64,000 nucleotides of DNA. It comes from Actinocatenispora sera (lineage in GTDB: Bacteria > Actinomycetota > Actinomycetes > Mycobacteriales > Micromonosporaceae). Location: positions 6,034,426 through 6,098,425 of the forward strand of contig NZ_AP023354.1 of the NCBI RefSeq assembly GCF_018324685.1. The letters run 5' to 3'. Positions 10,101 to 17,513 of this stretch are shown in pieces; positions within the stretch are counted from its first letter, which is position 1; the number at the start of each line of letters is the position of its first letter. The position numbers and the translations under genes are program-made. The notes beneath the pieces were generated by a model. That model was not told the DNA's origin. It was given only the letters and a program-made list of their open reading frames with translations, and did not search any database.

Positions 10101-10219
10101 ACGACCACGGCCCTGGACCGGTCACCGGCCGCGGAGGCCAGCGCGGTGCGCAGCCGGCGTAGTTCCACCGCCCGCCCGACCGGTAGCGGGGGCGTGGTCA
10201 CCGCCGAGGTCTGTGCCAC
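7181..10219 (-). CDS. LAL-type LuxR regulator, copy 3, with C-terminal tail
   Basis: A protein of about 1012 residues. The GTG at 10219 follows GGGGAGGG closely. It has Walker A VVRGASGVGKTSLLAAA near residue 40, Walker B LVLVVDDVQWCDEA, a long helical region and a LuxR HTH (LTDSERRVAELAARGLTNRQ, then TVEFHLTNVYRKTGVPDRR). Unlike ordinary LAL proteins it does not stop after the HTH: about 85 more residues follow, rich in Pro, Arg and Leu and repeating variants of RLP(D/E)TA. It is first in the run of three overlapping LAL genes. Confidence 0.85.
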   Translation of the reverse strand: MAQTSAVTTPPLPVGRAVELRRLRTALASAAGDRSRAVVVRGASGVGKTSLLAAADLPAAPTVRVGCRHESADQAFAVARQILAALGIAPRDATEDSAERAGRCHRDVLVGLRQHVEERLAATPLVLVVDDVQWCDEASARWLALLSSLPGRHPVTLLLGQSRHRTRATAVIDGMVAEGRCEALELGPISESAVGELLAAAYREPVSDRFRRCCAELTGGNPAALERLVGALRACDIRPDDTGAAELRSGAVSSIGPRVLADLLRWPRVRSQVARAIALLGTADADLIGGVVRLSPRVAAEATAQLRRDGVLEPTGARFGQPLLREALVAELPETAANELLARAARLMDDAGRPLAEVADLLLRLPRLDERWMYDTVHAAAMSAVSAGSPTAVDYLSRLWRERPDQLPLRLELATALLRSDPELALAHLDHMAATGYGARAGARLALCRGWAELALGRADGGWSTLRDAERRLAAASREPDRPTDVALRVRLRSALGANGMLQLSHTREAWQLLAEQVTGAESADGGRLLGVRESVEDELTAVRGVLDTLCRGDLDAARRYAEGMPRSDRALAGWTGMAAPALLLLLDEAPTALRLLDRVGAASRRLRQPGSEYFAQLARAVILLQLGRIEAAVDGALAALGTARRCPWRPDTSGPRLVLAGCRLAQGRSDLAGRIVAQLSGEALAGSVWLHSLYTSITARLHGRRGDWPAALRVLDEHGELLRRAGVVDHLTAPWWFEAVTVLAEAGRPTEAQPYLERGAALARRWPTPHVRGRYLLAASLLAAEPDRLPLARSAAEAAGERAPALHLAARLRIGRLLLAAGDRPAAHRHLRELVTDAESLGLLGLARDAAAMVSAAGADARPAAAPGGRLTDSERRVAELAARGLTNRQIAAELFLSTRTVEFHLTNVYRKTGVPDRRRLAALLTSAPGRSAPRLRLPETAVRVRPDEPPRPLPEVARPRLSKASPSRLPDTAPPRLPDTRQPGKPNPQPPLPGVQHRSPEVSARWLPEA

Positions 10220-10629
10220 CCGCCCTCCCCAGAAAGATCCAAGCAGGATCCGCTGGCGGTCCGGGGGCTGCTGCCGGCCGGACTCACCGACCGCAAAGTA
10301 CCCCGTTGGGCAAACTTCCACGCCCGTGGTGCGGGCGGCCGCGGTCGCCCGGACCAGGCGCCGGCGCGGTGCCGGCGCCGTTCCCGGGCACCGCTCTCAC
10401 CTGCTGAGACGGCGGCACCGCCGGGCGTGCCGGAGCCGGCGCGGGTACGGTTCGTCGCAAAAGTCACGGTGAAGTAACAAGGCCGGGATGCGAGTACCCC
10501 GAGGGGCCGGCCGGCGCGGGGGGAGCCCCGGCCAGCCACCTCGGGGGGTTCGGGACCGCCGGTTCGGGCAGAGGCCCCGGGCGACCGGCGACGAGCGGTT
10601 CGAGCGCGACGTGGTACCGGTGGGGCGGT
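10220..10629. other. Intergenic stretch before the LAL genes
   Basis: About 410 bp with no supported gene. A lower-GC patch around 10455-10485 holds the 9-bp palindrome TCACGGTGA (10464-10472), a possible control site for the LAL run. I could not assign convincing -35/-10 boxes. Confidence 0.4.
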
Positions 10630-11301
10630 TCAGCGCACGACGTAGTCCGGCACGACCTGCGGCGGCCAGCAGCCGATCCGGAAGATCCCGGCCGAGAACG
10701 CCTTGGAGGCGAGCGACGCGCGGTTGGGCACGTTGAACTTCCGCAGCATCGTCCCGATGTGGTACTCCACGCCCTGCCGGCTGAGGTAGAGCTTCGCGGC
10801 GAGCTGGATGGTGGTCATGCCCATCGCGATGCCTTCCAGGATGCGGGCGTCCAGGTCGGTCAGCAGCTTGGTCGAGCCGATCAGGTGCCGGCCGCTGGAG
10901 CCGGCGTGACCGGGCGAGACCAGAACCGCGACGGACTTGGGTTGGCCCGGTTCGCGGTCGATGGCCACGCCGGTCAGCTCACCGCCGGCGCCGCTGTCCT
11001 CGTCCGCCCAGCGGGCGGCGACCCGTTCCACGAAGCGGGTCTGGCCGCGGACCAGGCGCGCCAGCTGGCGGCCGAGGTGGTGCCGGATGCTGGGGTGCAG
11101 CAGGTCGCAGAAGCTGCGCTCGGTGGCACCGCCGTACCAGCCGGCGAAGACCGTGTTGGCGTCCACGATGGAGAGCCGGCTGTCCAGCACCGCGAGCCCG
11201 ATCCCCGAACGATCGAACAGCGAGCGCAGCAGCGGGCTGCTGTCCACCGGGCTCGCCGCGGCTCGCTGGGTTGCCACCGGCGCAACCGGCACCACCGACA
11301 T
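10630..11301 (-). CDS. PAS-LuxR transcriptional regulator (PimM-like)
   Basis: 223 residues: an N-terminal PAS sensor (LLRSLFDRSGIGLAVLDSRL, then SIVDANTVFAGWYGG) and a C-terminal LuxR HTH (LLTDLDARILEGIAMGMTTI, QLAAKLYLSRQGVEYHIGTM) ending GCWPPQVVPDYVV, a tail typical of PAS-LuxR activators such as PimM. That family activates polyene and other specialised-metabolite clusters, but no such cluster is in this window. The ATG at 11301 is chosen over one at 11373 because GGAGG lies five bases upstream. It is transcribed in the same direction as the LAL genes. Confidence 0.85.
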   Translation of the reverse strand: MSVVPVAPVATQRAAASPVDSSPLLRSLFDRSGIGLAVLDSRLSIVDANTVFAGWYGGATERSFCDLLHPSIRHHLGRQLARLVRGQTRFVERVAARWADEDSGAGGELTGVAIDREPGQPKSVAVLVSPGHAGSSGRHLIGSTKLLTDLDARILEGIAMGMTTIQLAAKLYLSRQGVEYHIGTMLRKFNVPNRASLASKAFSAGIFRIGCWPPQVVPDYVVR

Positions 11302-11391
11302 CACTGCCTCCGAACTCCCCCAGGACCCGACACGACGGTGCGTCCGGAATTGTCGCCCGAGCGCCATCGACATCGTGTGGAAACAACCGGG

Positions 11392-11421
11392 ACCCTATTC
11401 AGGGAAATCGATGACGGTCAA
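11392..11421 (-). promoter_or_regulatory. Predicted promoter of the PAS-LuxR gene
   Basis: Leftward -35 TTGACC (11421-11416), 18-bp spacer, -10 TAGGGT (11397-11392), giving a 5' leader of about 85 bases. Two GGGAAA motifs nearby (around 11403 and 11436) resemble half of the PimM-type operator as I recall it, so autoregulation is possible but unproven. Confidence 0.5.
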
Positions 11422-11974
11422 CGTCTCAGGTACCCGTAGGGAAAAACTGTGGTTGGCACGGGTCGGTACGGTCGGCCGGACTGCGGTTGCTACCGAACCA
11501 AGATCCACGGGCAGAAGACGAGCGGGAGTTGACCTGTCCGTGATTTTTAACTTACTTAGAGTCGATCAGAATACGTGATAAACGGAGCTAACCGCACCAG
11601 GCTGCGGGATGGCGCCGGCGCACCGTACCGAAGTCCCCCGAAACGCTACGCACCCGTCGGTATCGGCGTCACCGCCCCGGCGCTTGGAATGCCCGGATTA
11701 TTGACGTCGAAAATATCGTGCACGGGGAACTCGTAAAGGCCGGCAAATCAAGGGACCAAGGTCCCGGAGACCGCGCTGCGGCGTTCGACCGGCAATCGAG
11801 AATGGCGCCGCCATCGATCCACCGGAAGCACCGTGGTTCCGAGCCAGGGTCGCCGCCGCGGCGGCGACCGCGCCGAGCGCCGAGACGGGTCGGCAGCACC
11901 GGTCGCACCGTCCCCACCCGACCCTGGAACGTTCTCTAATCAGGGTGGGCCAACCTCGCCCCCCGTGATCAGCC
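11422..11974. other. Low-GC intergenic stretch without a gene
   Basis: About 550 bp with no supported gene. A distinctly A/T-rich pocket at 11540-11590, unlike the rest of the window, may hold upstream control sites. The right end abuts the remnant of an iron-siderophore permease, so part of it may be decayed coding sequence. Confidence 0.4.
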
Positions 11975-12405
11975 TCGATGCTCGCGAACACCCTCGCGGT
12001 GCTGCTCAAGCGCTGCGGCGGTGACACTCGCCGGGCCGCTCGGGTTCGTCGGTTTGTGTGCGCCGGCGCTCGCCCGGCCGCTCGCCCGCCGGTTCCCGCT
12101 GCCGCACCGCAGCTGGGCGTTCCTCGGCGTCGCGGGCCTGACCGGTACCGCGGTGGTACTCGGCTCCGACGTGCTGCTGCGCGCCGCGGTGTCCGGCAGG
12201 ACGCGGTGGCGATCCCGACCGGTCTGGTCACCGGCCGGGTCGGCGCGGTGTTCCTGATCGCGCTGGCGATCCGGTCGCGCGACACCGGGCAGGCGGCGCA
12301 GCTGCCGGCCGGGCGGCTCGCCGCCCGGCGCCGCGTCGCGATCGTGCTTGACCCCGTACTTCCTCTGGTTGCTCGTGCGCCCCGCGTTTCGCCCGGTGAG
12401 CTGCT
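11975..12405 (+). pseudogene. Remnant of FecCD-type siderophore ABC permease(s)
   Basis: In one frame (about 12018-12195) the translation reads AVTLAGPLGFVGLCAPALAR and then WAFLGVAGLTGTAVVLGSDV, the typical FecCD membrane core. A one-base loss near 12196 shifts to a second frame with DAVAIPTGLVTGRVGAVFLI, the expected C-terminus. Directly after comes what looks like the start of a second permease (RRRVAIVL), joined to its end (TPYFLWLLVRPAF) with the middle missing. Neither is functional. No binding protein or ATPase of an iron importer remains nearby. Confidence 0.6.
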
Positions 12406-12466
12406 CGGACGGCGCCGGGGCGGGGCGCGGTAGCGTACGGGCAGTCCACGCCGAGGGGGAGGCGTC

Positions 12467-13222
12467 GTGTACCGGTTCGAGGAGCAGACCCGGGATCGGC
12501 TGCGGGAGCTGGCCCCGTCGTCGACGGTGCTCGTCCCGGTCGGGTCGACCGAGCAGCACGGGCCACACCTGCCGGTGGGCACCGACACCACGATCGTGAC
12601 GGCGATCGCGCAGCGCGCCGCCGCGGCCGCCGACGTGCCGGTCGTGGTCACCCCGACCCTGCCGTACGGGTTCGCGCACCATCACCTGCCGTTCGGCGGC
12701 ACCGTGAGCCTCGGTCTGGTGGGCTACCTCGACGTGCTCACCGACATCGGCAGAAGCCTTGCGGTGGACGGGTTCCGGCGCATCGTGTTCCTCAACGGGC
12801 ACGGCGGCAACGACGGCGCGGTGCGGTCGGTCGGCGACCGGATCGTGTTCGAACGGGAGCTGGACGTGCACGTCGCCGGCACCTCGTACTGGACCTGCGC
12901 GGCCGATGCGCTGGCCGACACCGACCTCGGCGTCGGCCCGGTTCCCGGGCATGCCGGCGGTTTCGAGACCTCCTGCATGCTCGCGCTGCGGCCCGAACTG
13001 GTCCGCCGCGAGCTGATGCCGGCACCCGAACCCGACCTGCAACCACTGGCGTACAGCGACATCCCGGGTGCCACGATCCGCCGGGCCGGCGTCTGGGCCG
13101 CGAGCGACGGGCGTACCGACGACTCCCGGCACGCCAGCGCCGAGACCGGCGAGCGTGCCCTGGCGCTGATCGCCGCCAGCGTCGCCGCGTTCCTCGCCGG
13201 ATTCCATCGATCCGCCCAGTGA
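12467..13222 (+). CDS. Creatininase-family amidohydrolase
   Basis: 251 residues of the creatininase/MftE superfamily, metal-dependent hydrolases of cyclic or formamide-type amides. Metal-site motifs are present: VPVGSTEQHGPHLPVGTDT near residue 25, FLNGHGGNDGAVR near residue 108, and GHAGGFETS near residue 163 supplying the conserved Glu. The GTG at 12467 follows GAGGGGGAGG. It is only 15 bp upstream of the next gene and probably co-transcribed. Substrate unknown; there is no radical-SAM or mycofactocin gene here, so an MftE role is unlikely. Confidence 0.85.
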   Translation: MYRFEEQTRDRLRELAPSSTVLVPVGSTEQHGPHLPVGTDTTIVTAIAQRAAAAADVPVVVTPTLPYGFAHHHLPFGGTVSLGLVGYLDVLTDIGRSLAVDGFRRIVFLNGHGGNDGAVRSVGDRIVFERELDVHVAGTSYWTCAADALADTDLGVGPVPGHAGGFETSCMLALRPELVRRELMPAPEPDLQPLAYSDIPGATIRRAGVWAASDGRTDDSRHASAETGERALALIAASVAAFLAGFHRSAQ

Positions 13223-13237
13223 AGTGAGGCCCGCGCC

Positions 13238-14437
13238 ATGACCGAGCAGGAGCTGCCGCGACCACGGGTGGCGGTGCTCGCCACGACCTGGTTCCCCGGC
13301 TCGCACGCCGACGTGATCGCCACCCGGCTGGTCGAGGGGTACCGCTGGCAGGGCGCGCACCGGCCGGCCCGGGTCGAGGTCGCCTCGGTGTACCTGGAAC
13401 AGCTCGGCTCGCGCACCGAGGTGTGGCCGCTGCCGGACGTCGGCGTCGAGATCACCGACCGCAACGGTGTACCGCGGTTCCCGACCGTGGCCGAGGCGCT
13501 CGGCGTCGGTCGCCCGGGCGTCGACGTCGACGGCGTGGTCATCATCGGCGAGCACGGCGACTACGAGCGCAACGAGTACGGGCAGACGACCTACCCGCGG
13601 CGCCGGCTGTTCGACGCGGCGGTGTCGACCATGCTCGGCGCCGGCCGCACCGTCCCGGTGTTCAACGACAAGGGCCTCGCCTGGTCGTACCCGGATGCAC
13701 TGTCCATGGTGGACACCGCGGAGCGGCTGGGCATCCCGCTGCTCGCCGGCTCGACGATCCCGCTGTCCTGGCGGATCCCCACCGCGACGCAGTGGCCGCT
13801 GGGCGAGCCGATGGACGCCGCCGTCGTCGTCGGCTGGGGGCCGCTCGAGCGGTACGGGTTCCACAACCTGGAGGCGCTGCAGGTGCACGCCGAGCGCCGC
13901 TCCGGCGGCGAGCGCGGCGTCGCGACGGTACGGGCGCTCACCGGCCCGGACGCGCGGGACGCGATCGAGGCCCGCATCGTCGACGCGGCGCTGCTCGACG
14001 CCGCCCTCGGCACCTTCGAGCTGACCGCCGAGCAGCGGGCGCGGGCGCGGGCCAGCGTCCGGGACGTGTTCCTGGTGCAGTACCGGGACGGGCTGCGCGC
14101 CGCGGTGGTGCTCTGCAACGACGTGCTGCGCAACTTCGGCACCGCCTGCCGGGGGCCGGGGCACGAGATGGCGTGCCAGATCTGGCTGCCCGGTGCGCCG
14201 CACGAGCACTTCACCTTCCTGGTCCGCCAGATCGAGTCGCTGGTGCTCGGCGGGGTCGCGCCCTACCCGGTGCGGCGCACGCTGCTGACCACCGGGATGC
14301 TCGACGCCGCCATGCACTCGCTGCACGACGGCGCCCGGATCGACACCCCGGACCTGGACCGCGGGTACACCCCGGTCGCCACGGTCACCGACACCGGCGT
14401 CGAACTCCCCCGGCCCGAGGGCGTACCGACGCCGTGA
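13238..14437 (+). CDS. Uncharacterised conserved protein downstream of creatininase
   Basis: 399 residues, cytosolic, no signal peptide or membrane helix. It opens with a Rossmann-like strand (RVAVLATTWFPGSHADVIATR), has a Gly-rich strand DGVVIIGEHGDYERN near residue 95, an FNDKGLAWSY motif and a well-conserved-looking central part (GSTIPLSWRIP). I do not recognise a named family. The 15-bp gap after the creatininase-family gene suggests a two-gene unit, so it may act on the same compound. Start ATG 13238 follows GTGAGGCCC. Confidence 0.7.
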   Translation: MTEQELPRPRVAVLATTWFPGSHADVIATRLVEGYRWQGAHRPARVEVASVYLEQLGSRTEVWPLPDVGVEITDRNGVPRFPTVAEALGVGRPGVDVDGVVIIGEHGDYERNEYGQTTYPRRRLFDAAVSTMLGAGRTVPVFNDKGLAWSYPDALSMVDTAERLGIPLLAGSTIPLSWRIPTATQWPLGEPMDAAVVVGWGPLERYGFHNLEALQVHAERRSGGERGVATVRALTGPDARDAIEARIVDAALLDAALGTFELTAEQRARARASVRDVFLVQYRDGLRAAVVLCNDVLRNFGTACRGPGHEMACQIWLPGAPHEHFTFLVRQIESLVLGGVAPYPVRRTLLTTGMLDAAMHSLHDGARIDTPDLDRGYTPVATVTDTGVELPRPEGVPTP

Positions 14438-14507
14438 CCGGCGCCCCCGCCGCGCACGGCCCGCGTCAGCGGCCAACCACGGGACGTCGACGTGCCCGCC
14501 GGCCGGC

Positions 14508-14536
14508 TTGGTGCGGGGCGAGCAGCGGGATAAACT
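14508..14536 (+). promoter_or_regulatory. Predicted promoter upstream of CHAD gene
   Basis: -35 TTGGTG (14508-14513), 17-bp spacer, -10 TAAACT (14531-14536); start point near 14543. An ATG at 14551 opens a 24-codon reading frame ending at 14625 that overlaps the CHAD start region. Whether it is translated cannot be told. Confidence 0.4.
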
Positions 14537-14587
14537 GGACAGAAGTCTCGATGGCACGAAGGACGTGCACCATGTCCTGTCCCGCGG

Positions 14588-15823
14588 ATGTTCCCGCCGG
14601 CCCGGCCCGCACGAGCGATCGCTGAGCTGCGCATGCCGGGTCCGGCGCCGCCACGAGGTTCGCCCCGGCCGGCCCGGGACGGGCTCGACGATGCACACCG
14701 CGCGAGCGGGCGAAGCGAAACTGGACCGGAACCCGCGCGTACCGGCGGCCGGCTGGTCGCGGACTATCTGGCGGCGCAACGCGATGCGCTGCTGACGGCC
14801 GCCCCCGGCGCCCGGCGGGGCGACCCCGATGCGGTACACGAGATGCGGACCGCGACCCGGCGGCTGCGCTCGACGCTGCGCACCTTCCGGCCGCTGTGGT
14901 CCCACGACGCCACCGAGCCGCTGCGCACCGAGCTGCGCTGGCTGGGCGGGCTGCTCGGCGCCGTCCGCGACACCGACGTGCTGGCCGAGATCCTCGCCGC
15001 GGCGATCGGCGCGGCCGACCCGGCGCTGCTCGTCGGCCCGGTGGCCGACCGGGTCGGACGGCAGCTGGCCGTCGATGCCGAAGCGGCCCGGGCCGGCCTG
15101 GCGCACGCGCTCACCGACGACCGGTACGCGTTGCTGCTCGACCGGTTGGCCACGCTGGTCGCCGCGCCGGCCCCGGACGCCTCGTACCGCCAGGCCAGGG
15201 CGCACGCGCGCGAGGCGTTGCACCGGGCCGACCGCCGCCTGGACGCCGCGCTGCGCCACCCGGCGACGACCCCGAGCTCCGACGAGCCCGACCGCACCAC
15301 GACCGTGGCACCCGACCAGCCCGACCTCAGCACGACCGGGGCACCCGACCAGCCGGACGTCAGCACGACCGGGGCATCCGACCAGCCGGACGTCAGCACG
15401 ACCGGGGCATCCGACCAGCCGGACGTCAGCACGACCGGGGCACCCGATCGGCCTGACCTCAGTACCGCCGGGGCACGGGACGAGCCGGACCGGGCGATGC
15501 TGCACGACGCGCGCAAGGCGTACAAGCGGGCCCGGTACGCGGCGGAGGCGTTGGCGCCGGTCGCCGGCGAGCCGGCCGACCGGCTCGTCCACCGGCTCCG
15601 GGACCTCCAGGACGTGCTCGGCGATCTGCACGACGCGTGGCTCGCCGCCGGTGTGCTGCAGGCGCACGCCGCGGCGGCGCAGCGGGACGGCGAGAGCCCC
15701 GTCAGCTACGAGGTACTCGCGGCACACCGCACCGCCGCGGCGAACGACCTGCTCGCCCTGGTACCACGGGCCCGGCGCCGCGCACGCAGGCCCGGCGTAC
15801 GACGCTGGCTCGAGCGGCGATGA
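14588..15823 (+). CDS. CHAD-domain protein with internal 11-residue repeats
   Basis: 411 residues as drawn; the true start may be ATG 14633, as neither has a strong ribosome site. CHAD domains are all-helical with conserved His, bind polyphosphate and often accompany CYTH triphosphatases. The first half (GDPDAVHEMRTATRRLRSTL) and the second half (MLHDARKAYKRARYAAEALA) show the paired His/Arg/Lys helices. Between them, residues about 238-302 are a hydrophilic insert of five to six copies of TTGAPDQPDVS. No CYTH domain is fused. The insert is unusual for the family. Confidence 0.8.
   Translation: MFPPARPARAIAELRMPGPAPPRGSPRPARDGLDDAHRASGRSETGPEPARTGGRLVADYLAAQRDALLTAAPGARRGDPDAVHEMRTATRRLRSTLRTFRPLWSHDATEPLRTELRWLGGLLGAVRDTDVLAEILAAAIGAADPALLVGPVADRVGRQLAVDAEAARAGLAHALTDDRYALLLDRLATLVAAPAPDASYRQARAHAREALHRADRRLDAALRHPATTPSSDEPDRTTTVAPDQPDLSTTGAPDQPDVSTTGASDQPDVSTTGASDQPDVSTTGAPDRPDLSTAGARDEPDRAMLHDARKAYKRARYAAEALAPVAGEPADRLVHRLRDLQDVLGDLHDAWLAAGVLQAHAAAAQRDGESPVSYEVLAAHRTAAANDLLALVPRARRRARRPGVRRWLERR
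15299..15490 (+). repeat. 33-bp in-frame tandem repeat inside the CHAD gene
   Basis: Units begin at 15299, 15332, 15365, 15398 and 15431, plus a degenerate sixth at 15464. Each encodes TTGA(P/S)DQPD(V/L)S. The period is a multiple of three, so copy-number change keeps the frame. The third and fourth copies are identical at the protein level and nearly so in DNA, suggesting recent expansion. Confidence 0.85.
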
Positions 15824-15865
15824 CCGGCGCCACGGCGGGTGGACGGCAACGTCGTCGCGCGCGGG

Positions 15866-16609
15866 TCAGCCGGCCGTCAGCCCGCGGGCCAGGTCGAGGG
15901 CGACGATGCGGTCGACGTACAGCAGGGTCTCCAGGCGGGCACCCGCCGGGTTCACCTCGGCCACCTCGTCGAGCGCCCGCAGCAGGGCGACCGCGTCGAG
16001 GTCGTCGTCGCACGCGGCCCGGATGCCCGCCATCGCCGACGCCGGGATCGGCGCCGACGGCTGGCGGGCCGCCGCGGCCACCTCGGCGCGCCACCGGCCC
16101 AGGCGTCGGGTCGCATCGGCGACCGACGCCCCGACCACCGGCTCCCGTCGCGCCACGCCCAGCAGCGCCAGCCGTACCGCGGTCGGCTCGGCGCCGTCCA
16201 CGTCGAGCTCCGCGACCGGCGCGACCGCGAGGACCGGCTGGTCGCCACCGATCTCGGCGCCGCACAGGTCGAGGCCGCCCGGGCGCACCTCGTCGGCCGC
16301 CGCGACGACCAGTTCCGCGCCGGCCGGCTCGGCCCGTACCTCGTCGGTCGGGATGATCCACAGCTCCCGCAGCCGCTCCCCCGCCGACGCCAGCGCTTCC
16401 GCCGAACCGATCACCGTGGTCCGCACCTGGTTGCCGTGCAGGCCCTCCAGCACCCGTCGGGCCAGGTCTGCCACCAGCAGCACCCGCACGGCATGCCAGG
16501 ACATGCCGTCGTCGCCCGACGGCAGCACCGCGGTCAGCCGCACCAAGCGACTCGGACGGCTTTTCACCGGCACGGCGGCGCCGCTGCGGTCGTCGGTCAC
16601 GGTGAGCAT
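15866..16609 (-). CDS. Cysteinyl-tRNA synthetase-like (class I aaRS paralog) protein
   Basis: 247 residues. The C-terminal half resembles the helical end of CysRS/MshC: SAPIPASAMAGIRAACDDDLDAVALLRALDE, then ARLETLLYVDRIVALDLARG. The N-terminal half keeps a degenerate catalytic-like fold (GMSWHAVRVLLVADLARRVL), but there is no HIGH or KMSKS motif and no clear zinc cysteines. Aminoacylation is therefore unlikely; comparable short CysRS-like proteins of unknown role occur in actinomycetes as far as I recall. ATG 16609 follows GGAGGG. A 20-bp repeat array lies upstream. Confidence 0.6.
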   Translation of the reverse strand: MLTVTDDRSGAAVPVKSRPSRLVRLTAVLPSGDDGMSWHAVRVLLVADLARRVLEGLHGNQVRTTVIGSAEALASAGERLRELWIIPTDEVRAEPAGAELVVAAADEVRPGGLDLCGAEIGGDQPVLAVAPVAELDVDGAEPTAVRLALLGVARREPVVGASVADATRRLGRWRAEVAAAARQPSAPIPASAMAGIRAACDDDLDAVALLRALDEVAEVNPAGARLETLLYVDRIVALDLARGLTAG

Positions 16610-16682
16610 CGGCACCCTCCGCCAGGCTGATCGTTCGACCGTAACAGCACGCCAACCCGGCACCGGCAGATCGACGACCTCC

Positions 16683-16822
16683 GTGCGTTGACCAAGGGAT
16701 GGGTGCGTTGACCAAGGGATGGGTGCGTTGACCAAGGGATGGGTGCGTTGATCAAGGGATGGGTGCGTTGATCAAGGGATGGGTGCGTTGATCAAGGGAT
16801 GGGTGCGTTGATCAAGGGATGG
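16683..16822. repeat. Seven-copy 20-bp tandem array with inverted copy
   Basis: Seven exact-length copies of GTGCGTTGA(C/T)CAAGGGATGG. The first three carry C, the last four carry T, which creates a TTGATCAA palindrome. An inverted copy CCCTTGATCAACGC at 16855-16868 can pair with the last unit (14-bp stem). The array lies upstream of the CysRS-like gene and downstream of the Ddn-type gene, where it could act as operator array or termination element. Confidence 0.9.
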
Positions 16823-16903
16823 CGGCACGGCTTCCAGGCACGACGTGTCCGATTCCCTTGATCAACGCGACGGGGGGCGGCAGGGGCGGGGAGGGCCGGG
16901 CCG

Positions 16904-17290
16904 CTAGTGGGTGCGCAGGAGGCGGTACTCGTTGCGGTGGGTCAGGGTGAGCACCAGCCGGGCCGGGAAGCCGAACGCGCGGCGACCGTGCTCGGTGGAG
17001 TACTGCTCCACGCCGACGATCGGGTAGGGCTGACCGCCGACTACCAGTTCGCCGCCGCCGGCGGCCACCAGGTTGCGGTACCAGTTGACGGTCTCGCCGT
17101 AGGTCAGCTCGGCGACGAATCCCTCCGGCACCCGGGCGACCATGATCGGCGTCTCGTGCTGCCGGCCGGAGGTGCGGCCGACGTGCCGGACCAGCGAGAA
17201 CGGGCCGTGGCCGGCGCGGGCCAGCCGCACCGTACCGCGGTTCAGGGTGTTCTTGAGCAACCAGAACCACGCTTGCCGTGCTCGCGACAT
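16904..17290 (-). CDS. Deazaflavin-dependent nitroreductase/oxidoreductase (Ddn-type)
   Basis: 128 residues of the F420-dependent Ddn-like split-beta-barrel family (PF04075), which reduces quinones, nitro compounds and similar acceptors. Motifs: LVRHVGRTSGRQHETPIMVA, FVAELTYGETVNWYRNLVAAGG, and the C-terminal barrel ending RNEYRLLRTH. The length is normal. ATG 17290 follows AGAGG eight bases upstream; the frame extends to 17362 but that part looks non-coding. Short members of this family may use other flavins, so F420 use is inferred. Confidence 0.82.
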   Translation of the reverse strand: MSRARQAWFWLLKNTLNRGTVRLARAGHGPFSLVRHVGRTSGRQHETPIMVARVPEGFVAELTYGETVNWYRNLVAAGGGELVVGGQPYPIVGVEQYSTEHGRRAFGFPARLVLTLTHRNEYRLLRTH

Positions 17291-17373
17291 GCCCACGCCT
17301 CTCGACGTCCGAGGGCCGGCCGCGGACCTGCACCTCGTCGTTGCCGAACCGGTCGGCCCCATTCTGCGCCGAA

Positions 17374-17513
17374 CCGCCGGCCGGCGCGAGCCGGCCTACC
17401 GAGACAAACCGCCGGCCGGCGCGAGCCGGCCTACCGAGACAAACCGACGGCCGGCGCGAGCCGGCCTACCGAGACAAACCGCCGGCCGGCGCGAGCCGGC
17501 CTACCGGGGCAAC
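17374..17513. repeat. 35-bp tandem repeat, four copies
   Basis: Copies start at 17374, 17409, 17444 and 17479, each beginning CCGCCGGCCGGCGCGAGCC (with one A variant in the third). The last copy contains the stop codon (17501-17503) of the leftward gene that follows, so the array extends downstream from that gene's end. Confidence 0.9.

Noticed and set aside
7223-10162. 979-residue open frame on the plus strand
   Set aside because: Antisense of LAL copy 3; Gln/Gly/Arg-rich without any domain.
1829-11301. Start of a polyketide or polyene biosynthetic cluster suggested by LAL and PAS-LuxR genes
   Set aside because: No biosynthetic enzyme of that kind occurs on either side within the window.
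12467-13222. MftE of a mycofactocin cluster
   Set aside because: Same superfamily, but no mftA, mftB, mftC or mftD gene is present nearby.
11969-15727. 1252-residue leftward open frame
   Set aside because: It runs antisense through the creatininase, hypothetical and CHAD genes, all of which have recognisable domains or ribosome sites on the plus strand.
16683-16822. Possible CRISPR array at the seven-copy 20-bp repeat
   Set aside because: Units are head to tail with no spacers and there are no cas genes nearby.
17374-17513. Possible CRISPR-like array of 35-bp units
   Set aside because: No unique spacers between units; it is a simple tandem repeat.
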